Shown here: positions 23,446-34,407 of the stretch, piece by piece
How positions within the stretch are numbered: position 1 is the first letter of the stretch
How the letters are laid out: each line of letters begins with the position of its first letter
Assembly (NCBI GenBank): GCA_002110485.1
Contig: MOWL01000002.1
Location: forward strand, 62,001 to 126,000
Reading direction: 5' to 3'
Length of the DNA stretch: 64,000 nucleotides
Source of the DNA: Emergomyces orientalis
Taxonomy: Eukaryota; Ascomycota; Eurotiomycetes; Onygenales; Ajellomycetaceae
The notes under the pieces: model-generated
The model's database searches: none
The model's input: the letters and a program-made list of their open reading frames with translations, nothing else
What the model was told of the DNA's origin: nothing
Position numbers and translations under genes: made by a program

Positions 23446-25499
23446 TCAAGAAGCCGGGCTGGGACGGGGACTCCCTGTTGTTTTCTTGTTGACAAGGCCG
23501 GCAAAGAAGCTCGCAAGGGCTTGATTCTGCATTTTATCGTCGCCTGTCCCGCTTCCCGGGGAAGTTGTGGGTGTTTGGGGTAAGGTATCTTTGCGCACTG
23601 GTGTTCGATTCGCTTCTCGTTCCTGTCATGGAGGTGGGAAGTTAGTCAAACGGGTTTGGGTCCATGACTGGAGCAGAATGAAATAGCATGGTTTTGAGTT
23701 CTTCTTACCTTTAACTTCCTCAACATATCGTCCGCGTCAACTTGAATGCCTCCCATATTAAACTGCACGGGTCCAATATGCTCATTCACACGAGACGGCT
23801 CGTCCATAGGAATGTTAGTCTCCTGATCCTTAAGCAAGCCTCCCTTGCGCAACTGTTTGTCTCGCTGCTCGTCTTCAGCCTTGAGCTGTTCAAGAACCTG
23901 GAGTTGGTCAGATAAAAAGGATTGCATATCCCGGGTTTCCACTTCGATCGCCCTGTCCCCTCCGGCCTGGGAACTTCGGGCAATGGCCAAGTCCCGCTTT
24001 GGATCTCGGATGGTTTGTTCATATATAAACGTGGCGCTGCTCCCGTCTTCTATATCCTCTTCATCATTATAGATGTTGGCTTTTCCTTCGTCTGGATTAC
24101 CATCGGTTTCGGATATCCCGCGGAATTGTTTGGGTTTGTCCTGAATCTCAATGGACCAGCCTGTCCCAACACCCTCTATATCAAATCCTTCTCTGATTAT
24201 TCGGATTTTGCCCCAGGAATCCCAGTTTGATGGGATTAATATCTTATCTCTATCTATGACATTGTGTTTCAAAGATTGTCGCTTCAGTAAGGAGTGGATT
24301 CCGAGAGAAGAGTGGATCAAACTCTGTAATGAGTTGGCAAGGAAAGGTGCTGTGTATATGAGTGAGGCGCCGTCTGTAAGGACATAGGAGGGTCAGTAAG
24401 TACGGTGGAGTAGGATCTCAGGGAAATCATACGTTTTAGCAAGATCGTTCTCATGAACTGAAGAATAAAGTCAAATTCCTCTTCATGCCAGCCATGTTCT
24501 TTCTCCAGCTTTTCAATTTTGTCCGCCTAACAATCACACAATAGTGTCAGTACAAGTTTCTAGGGTTTAAGGGGTGTGCCGGAATAAGTCCAAAGTTTCA
24601 CATACTCCTTGACAAACGACACACATTGGAATGCCTAAACCTTCATCCCATTCTCCTGGGCCTAGAGGGATCGTAACCGGTCCCCCAGAGGTTGTCATGC
24701 CTCCGCCTGCTGAAGATGCCGGATCACCGCCTCTCTTATGATCTCCCCATTCTGTCATAACCTCCTCCATTACCACTTTAGTTTCATCATCAAGAGAGAT
24801 CAGGACAGAACGTAATAGTCGAAGCCATTCTCGCAGCTGCCTAACCCACATCCAAGGATTTTCCCAGTCCAGCAATATCACTATCAGCGTTTCTGGTACC
24901 GTTTTCGGGGTTAGGAGCGGTTTGAGGAGTGGCGCAAAGGACGAGGAAGGCTCGGAGAGTAGATAAATTGAAACTCGGGCAAGAATATCTACGGCAATAT
25001 GTTAGTCAATACCATGCCAACTGTGTGGAAATGGTTAATATTGAGCCTCGAAATACCTTCTTGGTCGGCATCTAACACATCTTGATATGTATACCCGAGC
25101 GCGAACTGATTGGCAATGGGAGGTGCTTTTCCTTTTCGACGCTCAGAGTGCACCCTAGGATCGGATTCGTCTGATGATAACGTCTCCAGAAACTCTCTCT
25201 GGCTATCGGGTGTACCTCCTAAAGTGTCCAACTTTAGTTAGAAAATTAACGAGGTAGTTTGCATGCTCGGTGACGATTTTCGGAATCCAACCATCTGGAG
25301 AGTCTGGATATCTTAAACCGAAACAATTCAGAAGACAGAGAGAACACGAACCCAAAACTAATAAATTCTTTTCCGGCAATCGTTTCCCGCTTGCTACTCC
25401 ATCCAGCATAGACGACCATATGTTCTTCTTTGCCCCATCTTTACTCGATGGCCTACTCTCCTGGCTCAGAATCGATGACCGTTGTCCTATGCCCACCAT
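23446..25499 (-). CDS. Cytoplasmic dynein light intermediate chain
   Basis: Six exons on the minus strand (25499-25352, 25218-25057, 24988-24606, 24526-24433, 24373-23709, 23622-23446) give 542 residues; all phases agree. The N-terminus has DGAKKNIWSSMLDGVASGKRL and a strand LLVLGG, then the domain core LLDWENPWMWVRQLREWL and IPMCVVCQGADKIEKLE. Further on are GASLIYTAP and IPSNWDSWGKI. The tail contains FNMGGIQVDADDMLRKLK and ends with ALASFFAGLVNKK, an adaptor-binding amphipathic helix (LIC helix 1 equivalent). Light intermediate chains bind the dynein heavy chain through the N-terminal G-like domain and cargo adaptors through the C-terminal helix. The usual Walker A lysine is missing (GGTPDSQRE), as expected in fungal members. 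The promoter is shared with ist3. Confidence 0.94.
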
Positions 25500-26065
25500 G
25501 TTGACGGCACCATGCCAACACTCCTCAGGTACAAGGAAAAAGGAAAACAAGGATTGGCGGGGGTTGAACTAACGTAAACCCGCACTGGTTCGAGGAACTA
25601 TGAACTGTGAGACTCCAGTTTCAACGAAGCTGGAAAAGTACAGTCCAAGCTGGAGGGCGGTGGAACCAAAATGGAGAGATGCAACAGCTAGACTGATTGG
25701 TTTTCCATTTGCGTAAATAAATATCTTACTGTCTCTCAAACGATACTGACAGGTACAAAAATATGTATCATCGCAAGTTGTCTTTTAGATGGTTTGTTCT
25801 GGTCGTAAACAATGGGAACGGAAAGTTCAGGTTCCCCTGGTTCAAGTTGTCCAGCCCGGCCTGATGTCACGCGTTTTTGTTCGCCGCAAGCACAAATATT
25901 CTTCTTTCAACAGCAAGTCCGCAATTGAAACATCTCGACCTGCGACTACGACGCTGTTACAACATTCACGCAAATATTTGCTACAAACCTAGAGGCAGAA
26001 GGCGCTAGAAGCCCAATCAGTGCTTTTAGCAAGCCCTGGTTTGAATCCTCTCTATTTCAAACGCA
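25500..26065. promoter_or_regulatory. Divergent promoter between dynein LIC and ist3
   Basis: A 566-base spacer between two gene heads. No named binding site is claimed. Confidence 0.5.
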
Positions 26066-27016
26066 ATGAACGCCATCCGCCAGGTTCAGGCGCTGAACAA
26101 AAAGGAGCTTGAAAACGTCGTGTGAGTACTTTGTGTGGCCTGGCTGGCCCTTTCATTTCGTATTTAGCTTACAGTTCAGTCAAAGCATATGAACTCTCCC
26201 AGCTGATAAAACTCTTCATTCCTCGCATTTAATAGACCCCCTGAAGCTTCATGGCATGCCGATTACCGCGACACCGCCTACATCTATATTGGGTCCCTCC
26301 CTTACGACCTCAGCGAAGGCGACATCTTAACTATTTTCTCCCAATATGGTGAACCGGTACACCTTAACTTAGTGCGCGACAAAGAGACGGGCAAGAGCAA
26401 AGGGTTCGCATTTTTGAAGTATGAGGACCAGCGAAGTACGGATCTGGCAGTTGATAATTTGGGTGGAGCGACAATTTTGGGCAGAATGATACGAGTGGAC
26501 CATGTGAGGTATAAGAGAAAGGAGGAAGAGGGGCTGGAAGATAATGTTGCGACCTTGACCGTTGGTGAGACGGGAGGTGCGAAGTCAAGAAATGACGATG
26601 GTGAACAAGTGGGCCGGAGGAGAGCTACGAAACACGGCGAAAGTGATCCTGATACGGAAGATCGAAGGATGCAACAAAGGCCTTTGTTAAAGGAGGAGAA
26701 AGAGCTACAGAAACTTATAGAAGAACACGATGAGGAAGATCCTATGAAGGAATATCTAATACAGGAGAAAAGGGAAGAGGTAGCTAGGGCTTTGGAGCGT
26801 TCAAGCATACGAAAGAAGCACCGAGGCGATGGCTCTGACAAAGAGGATAAACATGACCATCGCCACCGTCACCACCGCCATCATCATCGAAGACATCGGG
26901 AAGATCGTTCATATTCCCCAGAAAGGGCAAGACAATCTTCACGGCGCGAGAAATCAAGGTCGCCGTCAGGGTCAAGAGAACGAAAGCGCCATCGAGATAG
27001 AAGAGATCGCGGCTGA
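26066..27016 (+). CDS. ist3: Ist3/RBMX2-type RNA-binding splicing factor (U2 snRNP / RES complex)
   Basis: Two exons, 26066-26121 and 26236-27016, give 278 residues; the split codon forms Val before PPEASWHADY. The start MNAIRQVQALNKKEL and the DTAYIYIGSLPYDLSEGD entry are diagnostic for the Ist3/RBMX2 group. One RRM spans about residues 30-110, with RNP2 YIYIGS and RNP1 KGFAFLKY. It is followed by DHVRYKRKEEE and a long charged tail rich in His, Arg, Ser and Asp (RHHHRRHRE, SRREKSRSPSGSRERK). In yeast Ist3 forms the RES complex with Bud13 and Pml1, which supports splicing and nuclear retention of unspliced pre-mRNA. The tail is longer than in the yeast protein, which is common in filamentous fungi. 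Confidence 0.95.
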
Positions 27017-27445
27017 GATGTCGCATTTCTAGACTGGAGAGGAGATTCTTCTATGATAATAAGCTACAAAAAGATTTTCTTTTCGCCGCTCGATGTTCCA
27101 GACCGAAAAGTATCAGATTTTTGGCCGAAACGGATTGCAAAATTCTCGATCTAACTCGTAAACTTCTCCGGGTCCTAAACCATATCCATTTCCTGGCAGA
27201 GCTGGGACACTGTTTATGACACTGGCTCGCCTAGATTCTATATGGCGCTGGTATATACCAATAAACCTGTCCACGAATCCGCGCTATGAGGAAAATGTGT
27301 GTTGTTATCCTCCAGTTTACAAACCAGTCATGCTATATTTTCACCGGAATCGTCATATGAAGCCAGGTGTCGTGTGGATTCCTCGTGAAGAAAACAAAGA
27401 AATAAAAAGAAGGGGCTCTGAATAGTCCGTATAGTGTTCGGCCTC
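27017..27445. other. Convergent spacer between ist3 and hsv2
   Basis: 429 bases between two stop codons, presumably both 3' untranslated regions. Nothing else is recognisable. Confidence 0.5.
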
Positions 27446-29118
27446 TTAACCACTTCCAAGATATCTTTTCCAGCCCTCTCTGACGCAATACCGCTTCCCA
27501 TCACCTCCCTGCCCAATAACGAATTTTTCCCACCTGCCTTCTTTCCCAGCACTTATCACCAGAAGACTCGTTTCGCTGGTCCATCCGATAACTCCTTTCG
27601 ATGGTCGTCCAAGCGAGGAACCCAGGGGAGGGAGGTAGGCAGAACCAAGAGGCGCCTCGTCGCCAATCTCAAAATGCGCACTTGCAAACGAATATATGTC
27701 AGAAAACACCCGAGGGAGCAGAGGGAGCTTCCCTAAGATCCCCCATTTCTGATTTGCGCCTTCCACGGGAGGTGTGGCATTACGGGCATGCGGGAGGTCA
27801 AAAATGTGCAAGGTGGATTTATCTGACGTGAGGGCCAGAAGTGTGTTTGAGGGAGATATGGCCAAGGAAAATATTTCCGCCTGATCTACACCTCTCCGGA
27901 GCTCTGCCATCTTTGCGCAATTTGCTGTGGCAAATACTCGAATCAGTGTTCCCTATGTTTTAAATGAATTTAGTTTCCTTCGTTTCAAACGTCTTTTCTT
28001 TCTCCCAAGAAACCCCTAAAACTTAAAATCCTGGAGGATTTTATGTTTAACTTACCGTCTCTCCCGCCGTTGCCAAGACCTCGCCATTGGGACTAAGATC
28101 GAGAGCTCTCAAGGGCGAGCTATGAGCCGGAATGATACTGACATTCCCCGTCTCGAGTTCGACCAGCTGGACCTGTCCAGGGGATCTGCCAGGGAAAGCC
28201 AGCAAGTTAGACCCAAGGCAGACCAGGCCATGGGGGTTATCTGCAGTCTCGAAGACAGATAACTTCTGCGGAGGGATCGAGAAGGCGAAGATGTGTATGC
28301 TGTTGTGTAGCGCAATGACGATACGGGACTTGGAGAGCCGGGCGCGCAGGACGGAAGTGCGGAATTCGAGCGTGATGACTACCCGTTGCTTCGCATCGTC
28401 CCAGATAATCAACTTTGCAAATAAAAAGAAGGAATTAATATAATAGGGTGAAACTTTGTCTCAATATAAAACTGCCTTCAAACCACTCTGAAGAATTTGA
28501 GAGGAAAGAGGAAAGATCCAAGATCCAAAAATCCAAAATCAACAAAGTCAAGTGGGAAAGAAAGAACGGGAAAGTAAAAGTACGCACTTTGTTCTGGGGG
28601 AATTTGGGCTTACGGCCTCCGCCCACCAGAGCTAGATAATTAGATTGGCCCAGCATCTCTACTACTCCGATGCCTGCGTTGAAATCTACTGTTTTGCGGA
28701 GGGCGATGTGTATATTAGTGACACAGATAGAGCAAAAGAAGTCATACAAGGGAAAACGCGAAAAAAAATATAACTGCTGGCTCCCATACAGAACAACCAC
28801 ACGACGCATGGGGTCCATTGAGGAGATATGTATATGTATATCAATATGGATATATTTTACCTCTGGATACTTTGAGTTCACATGGCTCTGAGTTAAAAAC
28901 TGTTTAAAGGTTTATGATAGTTGTTAGCGTACAGGGATGTCCGATGAATACCATAGAGCACGGGATATAGCTCCGGGCAGGCGATATATGCTCGCAAAAA
29001 TAGACCTACCACAGAAGCCAGTATCAAGTCCGACAGAGAAAGAGGAGCTGTCAGTATTAAAGGCGGCCGAATGTGACACTGGGCCCGCCGAAGTATCTAT
29101 CGCCTGTCTGGTATTCAT
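27446..29118 (-). CDS. hsv2: PROPPIN-family WD40 protein Hsv2 (WIPI3/4-like)
   Basis: Five exons on the minus strand (29118-29010, 28899-28861, 28685-28588, 28412-28056, 27952-27446) give 369 residues. The protein opens with MNTRQAIDT and a FSVGLDTGFCVFN blade, then GIGVVEMLGQSNYLALVGGG and KLIIWDDAKQRVV. It ends in the GTLIRVFAT blade and the phosphoinositide-binding motif LRRG at residues 219-222. PROPPINs bind PI3P and PI(3,5)P2 through two basic sites around the F/LRRG motif. The Leu form and the short length match Hsv2/WIPI3-4 rather than Atg18. The likely role is in autophagy-related or vacuolar membrane events. Exon 2 is only 39 bases, and exon 4 uses an AAG acceptor; both are required to keep the frame. 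Confidence 0.93.
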
Positions 29119-30619
29119 CGCGTGAGAACAGGAGATCGTAGTAGAATTATATTGGTTGATAATGCGAAGAAGGTCTTGGTCGTGGTAGTGGTTGTGGTCA
29201 TGATATAATGAAATTGGAAATTCGCATGGCGTTGTTACAGAAACAAAAGTGCACAGTAGAACGTGCAAAAACGGAGGAAATGTATTAAGTAGGACTACAT
29301 TCGCAGCATGTAATCGAGGAGAACAGAAGGTTCCGTGAAGGTATGTTTCCTTTCCTTTTTTATTAAAAAGAAAAAAAAAGGAAAATCTTAGCTATAGATG
29401 TACAGACATGATGTATGGACGCTTTGAGGTTGCCCTACATAGGTAAGCTCTTCCAGCAAGCGCCAATCCCGATCCGGGTAGCTCATTATCACGTGAGTTA
29501 AATTATTATGTCATCACTGACCAGGGAACAACCTTGGAAAATAAATACGCCCCCCAATTTGGACTAGTAGTGGCTTACTTTACCATACCTCAGTATCCAA
29601 AATACACCACCCTGTTGCCAGGAACCATAGAATTGGGTGGTCGTGGTTGGTATTGCATGTTTTGCGACTATCGTTCTATCGTTCTGTTGTCCTGCCATCA
29701 GTCCCCAGATTCCAAGGCTATTATTGGGTTTTATCGAAAGGAGGGTAATTAAGAGACCGCGTAATTTACCTGGGCACCAGCGGCTAAGCGCACAGGTCAG
29801 GCGGCCTCAGACCCTGAAACATCGACAGTGTACGGAGTATGAGTGAAGAGAATATTCCTTCCTGAGTTTGTCAGTTTTTATATTTCCGAATATTTTTCTT
29901 CATTTTTTCCCTGATCCCTGCCTGGGTCAATTTGCCAGTTAGTCGCAATTATATTTATATATGCCGGGGTAAAGCCTAGAAGTAAGTCAGTTTCTGCGCT
30001 CAAGGCAATAATAGTACCTGTACCTAGGTAGGTATGGGAAATGCATTATGTATTTTTATTGAAGATCTATATCACGTGTTAGCAAAATATATGTTGCTAA
30101 TTGGCCAACATATGCGGGATGAAAAGGGGGAACAGCCAAAGTTACCAGGCGGTACGGCTCCATACGGCAGATGCCCGCCAGATTAGATACACAACAATAC
30201 AACGATACATGGCACAACGACACCAAGCGCAGAGCCCCTTAACTGAGAGTTTTACCACTAGTGTACTGCCCATACGTATATACAGGGGACGATGAGTGGT
30301 GCTTGGCGGTAAGCAGCGTTCTGGGGCGGTAAGCATACCACAGCTTCGCTTCTGAAAACAAGCACGCCCCCTACTGCTTCGAGTAACCATCCCGACTTCA
30401 ACCCTTTTTTTTTTAAGTGACATCTGTGTCCTAGTCCTCCCACCCCGTCTCTCTCCTACTCTCTCCCTTTCTCTGTCCCTGTCTCTGCTGCGTGATCGAT
30501 TCTCTCATTCTTCCTCTTTTCTCCTGATCCTCTCGTTTTGCTGGAGATCCAGTCCTCTCGCTGTCTCCCAATCCCGCGTTACACCGTCCCCTTCGAAATC
30601 ACCAGCAATTTAATCCACC
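29119..30619. promoter_or_regulatory. Divergent upstream region of hsv2 and the septin gene
   Basis: About 1.5 kb between two gene heads. It contains the motif TACCTAGGTAGGTA at 30021-30034 and a CT-rich leader at about 30430-30540 just before the septin start. No gene is supported. Confidence 0.5.
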
Positions 30620-32221
30620 ATGTCTTCTGCTGTCAACGCTGTATGTCTCTATCCCTTCTATTCCCTTTATTTAAGAGCTGCTCATATTCGTATCGCCTAC
30701 ATCTGCCTGGCCTGCTCTTTACTGCGCTCCCCCCCACATATGTCGTGACCATGTTGCGTTCTGACAGGCGATATGACCAGATTAAGATCCGCCGGAAGAA
30801 GAATGTTAAAAAAGGAATTCAATTCTGTCTGATGGTGTGTGGTGCCAGCGGAACAGGTACGTTGAACTCAATTCCTCTCTGCATGTGTTTCTTTTTAGCC
30901 TTCATTTTGGCTAATTGTTATATGTGTTCCCTGCTAGGTCGGACTACTTTTGTCAACACACTTTGCGGAAAGAAAGTTCTCCAAGGGAAAGACGCCGACG
31001 ACGCCCAAAATGCCCACCTCGAGGAAGGCGTCCGTATCAAGCCCATCACTGTTGGTAAGTGACGATAAATATGTGGATAATCAAATGACAATTGGATTCC
31101 CCCCAAAGCTAATTGGTTTATAAAGAACTCGAGCTGGACGAGGAGGGCACCCGCATTTCGCTAACCATTGTTGATACTCCCGGCTTTGGTGACCAAATTG
31201 ACAACGAACAAAGGTATGCAAAGATAGATATCCCATCAAGACCTAGCAACATCTGGATAACATGAACTAATCAATATATACACCTGCTACAGTTTCTCAG
31301 AGATCGTCGGATATCTCGAGCGTCAATATGATGATATTCTGGCTGAAGAATCTAGGATCAAACGTAACCCCCGATTCCGTGACAACCGTGTACATGCTCT
31401 CTTGTACTTTATCACGCCGACTGGCCATGGCCTGCGAGAACTCGACATTGAATTGATGAAGCGCCTTTCACCACGTGTCAACGTCATCCCCGTCATTGGC
31501 AAGGCTGATTCGCTTACACCCGCTGAACTGGCAGAATCGAAAAAGCTAGTTATGGAGGATATTGAGCATTATCGCATCCCTGTGTACAACTTCCCCTATG
31601 ACATCGAAGAGGATGATGAAGATACTGTTGAGGAGAACGCTGAGTTGAGAGGGTTGATGCCCTTTGCCATTGTTGGCTCGGAGGATGTTCTAGAGATTGG
31701 TGGCCGCAAAGTTCGTGCGAGACAATACCCATGGGGTGTAGTCGAGGTTGATAACCCACGTCACTCAGATTTCTTGGCTATTCGTAGTGCTCTCTTGCAC
31801 AGCCATCTTGCAGATTTGAAAGAAATCACACACGACTTCCTCTACGAGAACTATCGTACCGAGAAACTCAGCAAGAGCGTGGAAGGTGGCGCTGGAACGT
31901 GCGTTTACACTTCCATATATACTCCCTTTCCCCAATTTAATAATACCAAACAGTTTGCTAACACACTCCAACAGTAACCAAGATTCGTCCATGAACCCTG
32001 AAGACCTTGCTTCACAGTCCGTCCGCCTGAAGGAGGAGCAGCTCCGCCGGGAGGAAGAGAAGCTCCGCGAGATTGAGATCAAGGTGCAGCGCGAGATTGA
32101 ACTTAAGCGACAGGAACTTCTTGCTCGTGAGAGTCAATTGAAGGAGATTGAGGCACGGATGCAACGCGAGCACCACAACCACATGCACCAGGATGAATTG
32201 AATGGCGAGGTCAACGCATAA
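30620..32221 (+). CDS. aspA: Septin, Cdc11/AspA type
   Basis: Six exons (30620-30640, 30781-30856, 30938-31054, 31126-31213, 31293-31898, 31975-32221) give 384 residues. The first exon encodes only MSSAVNA. The second starts IKIRRKKNVKKG, which aligns with the yeast Cdc11 head. The GTPase domain has P-loop GASGTGRTT (residues 28-36), switch II DTPGFGD, and the G4 motif as GKAD. Septin unique element residues (ARQYPWGVVEV) follow. The C-terminus is a coiled coil (LRREEEKLREIEIKVQRE). Arg34 replaces the P-loop lysine, as in Cdc11. Cdc11 is the terminal subunit of the septin octamer, acting at septa and hyphal tips. An alternative start (ATG about 30751, MLRSDRR) is also in frame with exon 2 read-through. 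Confidence 0.93.
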
Positions 32222-34407
32222 TCGGGCTGGATGGGGATTCCAGTCAACGGCAACCGAAGACCCAACTAAGGTGACATGGCCTGACTGACTGGCGGTTTGA
32301 TACCGCTGATAATAAGACATAACCTAGCATGGAAATGGTACCTGCAGATGAACGCGACAAAAACGCCTTTATGGGAGAAGGGGAAGAAGCCAAGATAAAG
32401 AAGAGTCTGTCCATGAACTACTTTTCTCTGGGGCTCTCGTGCTTTTGGCTTGGTTGGGAGTTATTTTCACCTCACACTCCACCTTTAATTTCACATCTCT
32501 TTCGTTTCTGTTGACCCTGACCCCAGCATCTTATACCCATTAGTCCCCCCTATGGCAAACAAACATAAAAGAAATTGTTGGGAAAAGGCGCTGAAGTGTT
32601 TTCGCCTACCAGATATCACCATTTGTTCGTCTCTTAATTTCCCTCCCTTGGTATTTTTGCCGGCGCCTGTACTTTCCTTCCAAAACTTCCCCCCTTTTTA
32701 TCCCTTTTTTCGTACCTTACCTTCTCGTGCTGTCTTTTTCACAGAGAGCTTTTTTTCAATTCTATTGTTTCCCCCCCTGTCCCCTGGTCCACTATTTATT
32801 CCCTTGTCTCGCTCTGAAAACAGTTACTGAATGACTATTCCCATATTAGCTTTTCTTATCTTTGCGTTTTTTTCTTCCTTTTTCAGGTTTCCATTTCTTT
32901 TCCGATTTCATTGTTCTTTTCGACTTTGCTGTGTTGTTTTCCCTGTGCTCGAATTGTTTTAATTTTTCTCTATCAATTTGGAAGAGAGAGGGCAAAAAGG
33001 GGGAAGGGGGAAGGGGGAAGGGGGAAGGGGGAAGGGCGAAATAGCTAAGTTAGCACGTTTTTAATATTCGAATTGTATTGTCGGTTTGTGTTTTTTATGT
33101 TACCTTGCTACCTTACCTATGTCCAACTCTTGACATTTCCCGAAGCATTTTTCATTGAGGTCTATCTTGTCTTAACTTGCTTCCTGTCGTTCGATATACA
33201 TTCCTTTATATTTATTTCTCACTTTGGTCAGACAGGCATCTTTCGACTCCCCCCGCTCTCCTTTTCTTCATTTCCTTTCTCTCCCCGCTTTTTGTTTTCT
33301 ATCCCTTCCAATTCATCTACCTCCCTACCTCCCTCAATACCATACCCGGTTCTCTCGAGAAGATAAAATAGCCAATAGCAATGCCACCTTTTCCCTTTTA
33401 TTCCAATCCCCGCCGCAACCCCGCCCCCTCTTTATTTATGTTTAATATATAATAATCTTCCCCCTCAGAATAAAAATTTTCAAAAAAGCTAGCCTCCGCA
33501 ATAACAAGTAACATGCGCTTCTCACCCTTCCCGACGAGGGCATGAAAAGAAACCCCATCGCTTCCTTTAAACTCCTCTTGACTCCTTTTTCTCCGTCTTA
33601 CCAACCAAATCAGTCAACAAACCGAACAAATCCACCATTTTGCTATTCACAATGTCTGTCCCTGCCCGTCTCCTTCTCCCCATCTTTTCATTCTTTGCTG
33701 GTGCTTCCTCGGTGTCTCATGGATAGTAGTAAAATTGACGTTAACTCTACTGTGTCTTTATTTATTATTTATTTGTTGCTTTCGTCGTCTTTATTTAGAA
33801 AAGTTCTAATTGACGTGTTATTGTGTACTTAGTCTACGCGAACCTATTCTTTTCAATATTCACGTTCCGGTTTTCTCAAATAGTAGTAGTACCCATGGCC
33901 TCGGTACTCTATATGTCAAACATCTTATTGACTGTATTTTCCTACAAGCTGTATGAGGGAAGTCTATATCACGATTAGAAAAGCGTGTCAACTTTAATGT
34001 TGCCCCACTAGAGTAGCTCAAACCATCCCTCTACCTAACCCCTATTGATGGGAAATAATAGCTGCTTTTGTCATAACACTTAAAAATAAATTAAAAAGAC
34101 AGGCTATTCACCTTGGGTTTGCATATCTGGCAATGAATTTGGTACCGTGTTGATACTGTGTGTTTTCAGCTTGATCAGGCCGATGTGTTTCGATTTTGCC
34201 ATCCACTAACGCAACTGCGTGGAGCAGCCCAGTTTATCTCCATAGAATACTCCCCCGCTCTGCACGGTGATTAAAACAGGGTTGAAAGAAACGTTGTTCC
34301 AAGTGGGAAAATACCCCTCTTTTCCTGCCGACAGTGTAGGCAGGTCAACAACTTATCCAGCTTGACCTCAACGCAAGTTGTGCACGTCCATTTTGGGATC
34401 TTCCATT
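32222..34407. other. Septin 3' region and upstream region of the GH2 gene
   Basis: About 2.2 kb without a supported gene. The first part is strongly pyrimidine-rich (32600-33800) and includes a GGGGGAA repeat. The final 400 bases before 34408 are the presumed GH2 promoter. Confidence 0.5.
32999..33036. repeat. (GGGGGAA)n minisatellite
   Basis: Five near-perfect seven-base units within otherwise T-rich sequence. The purine-only strand makes an H-DNA or G-rich structure possible. Confidence 0.9.
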
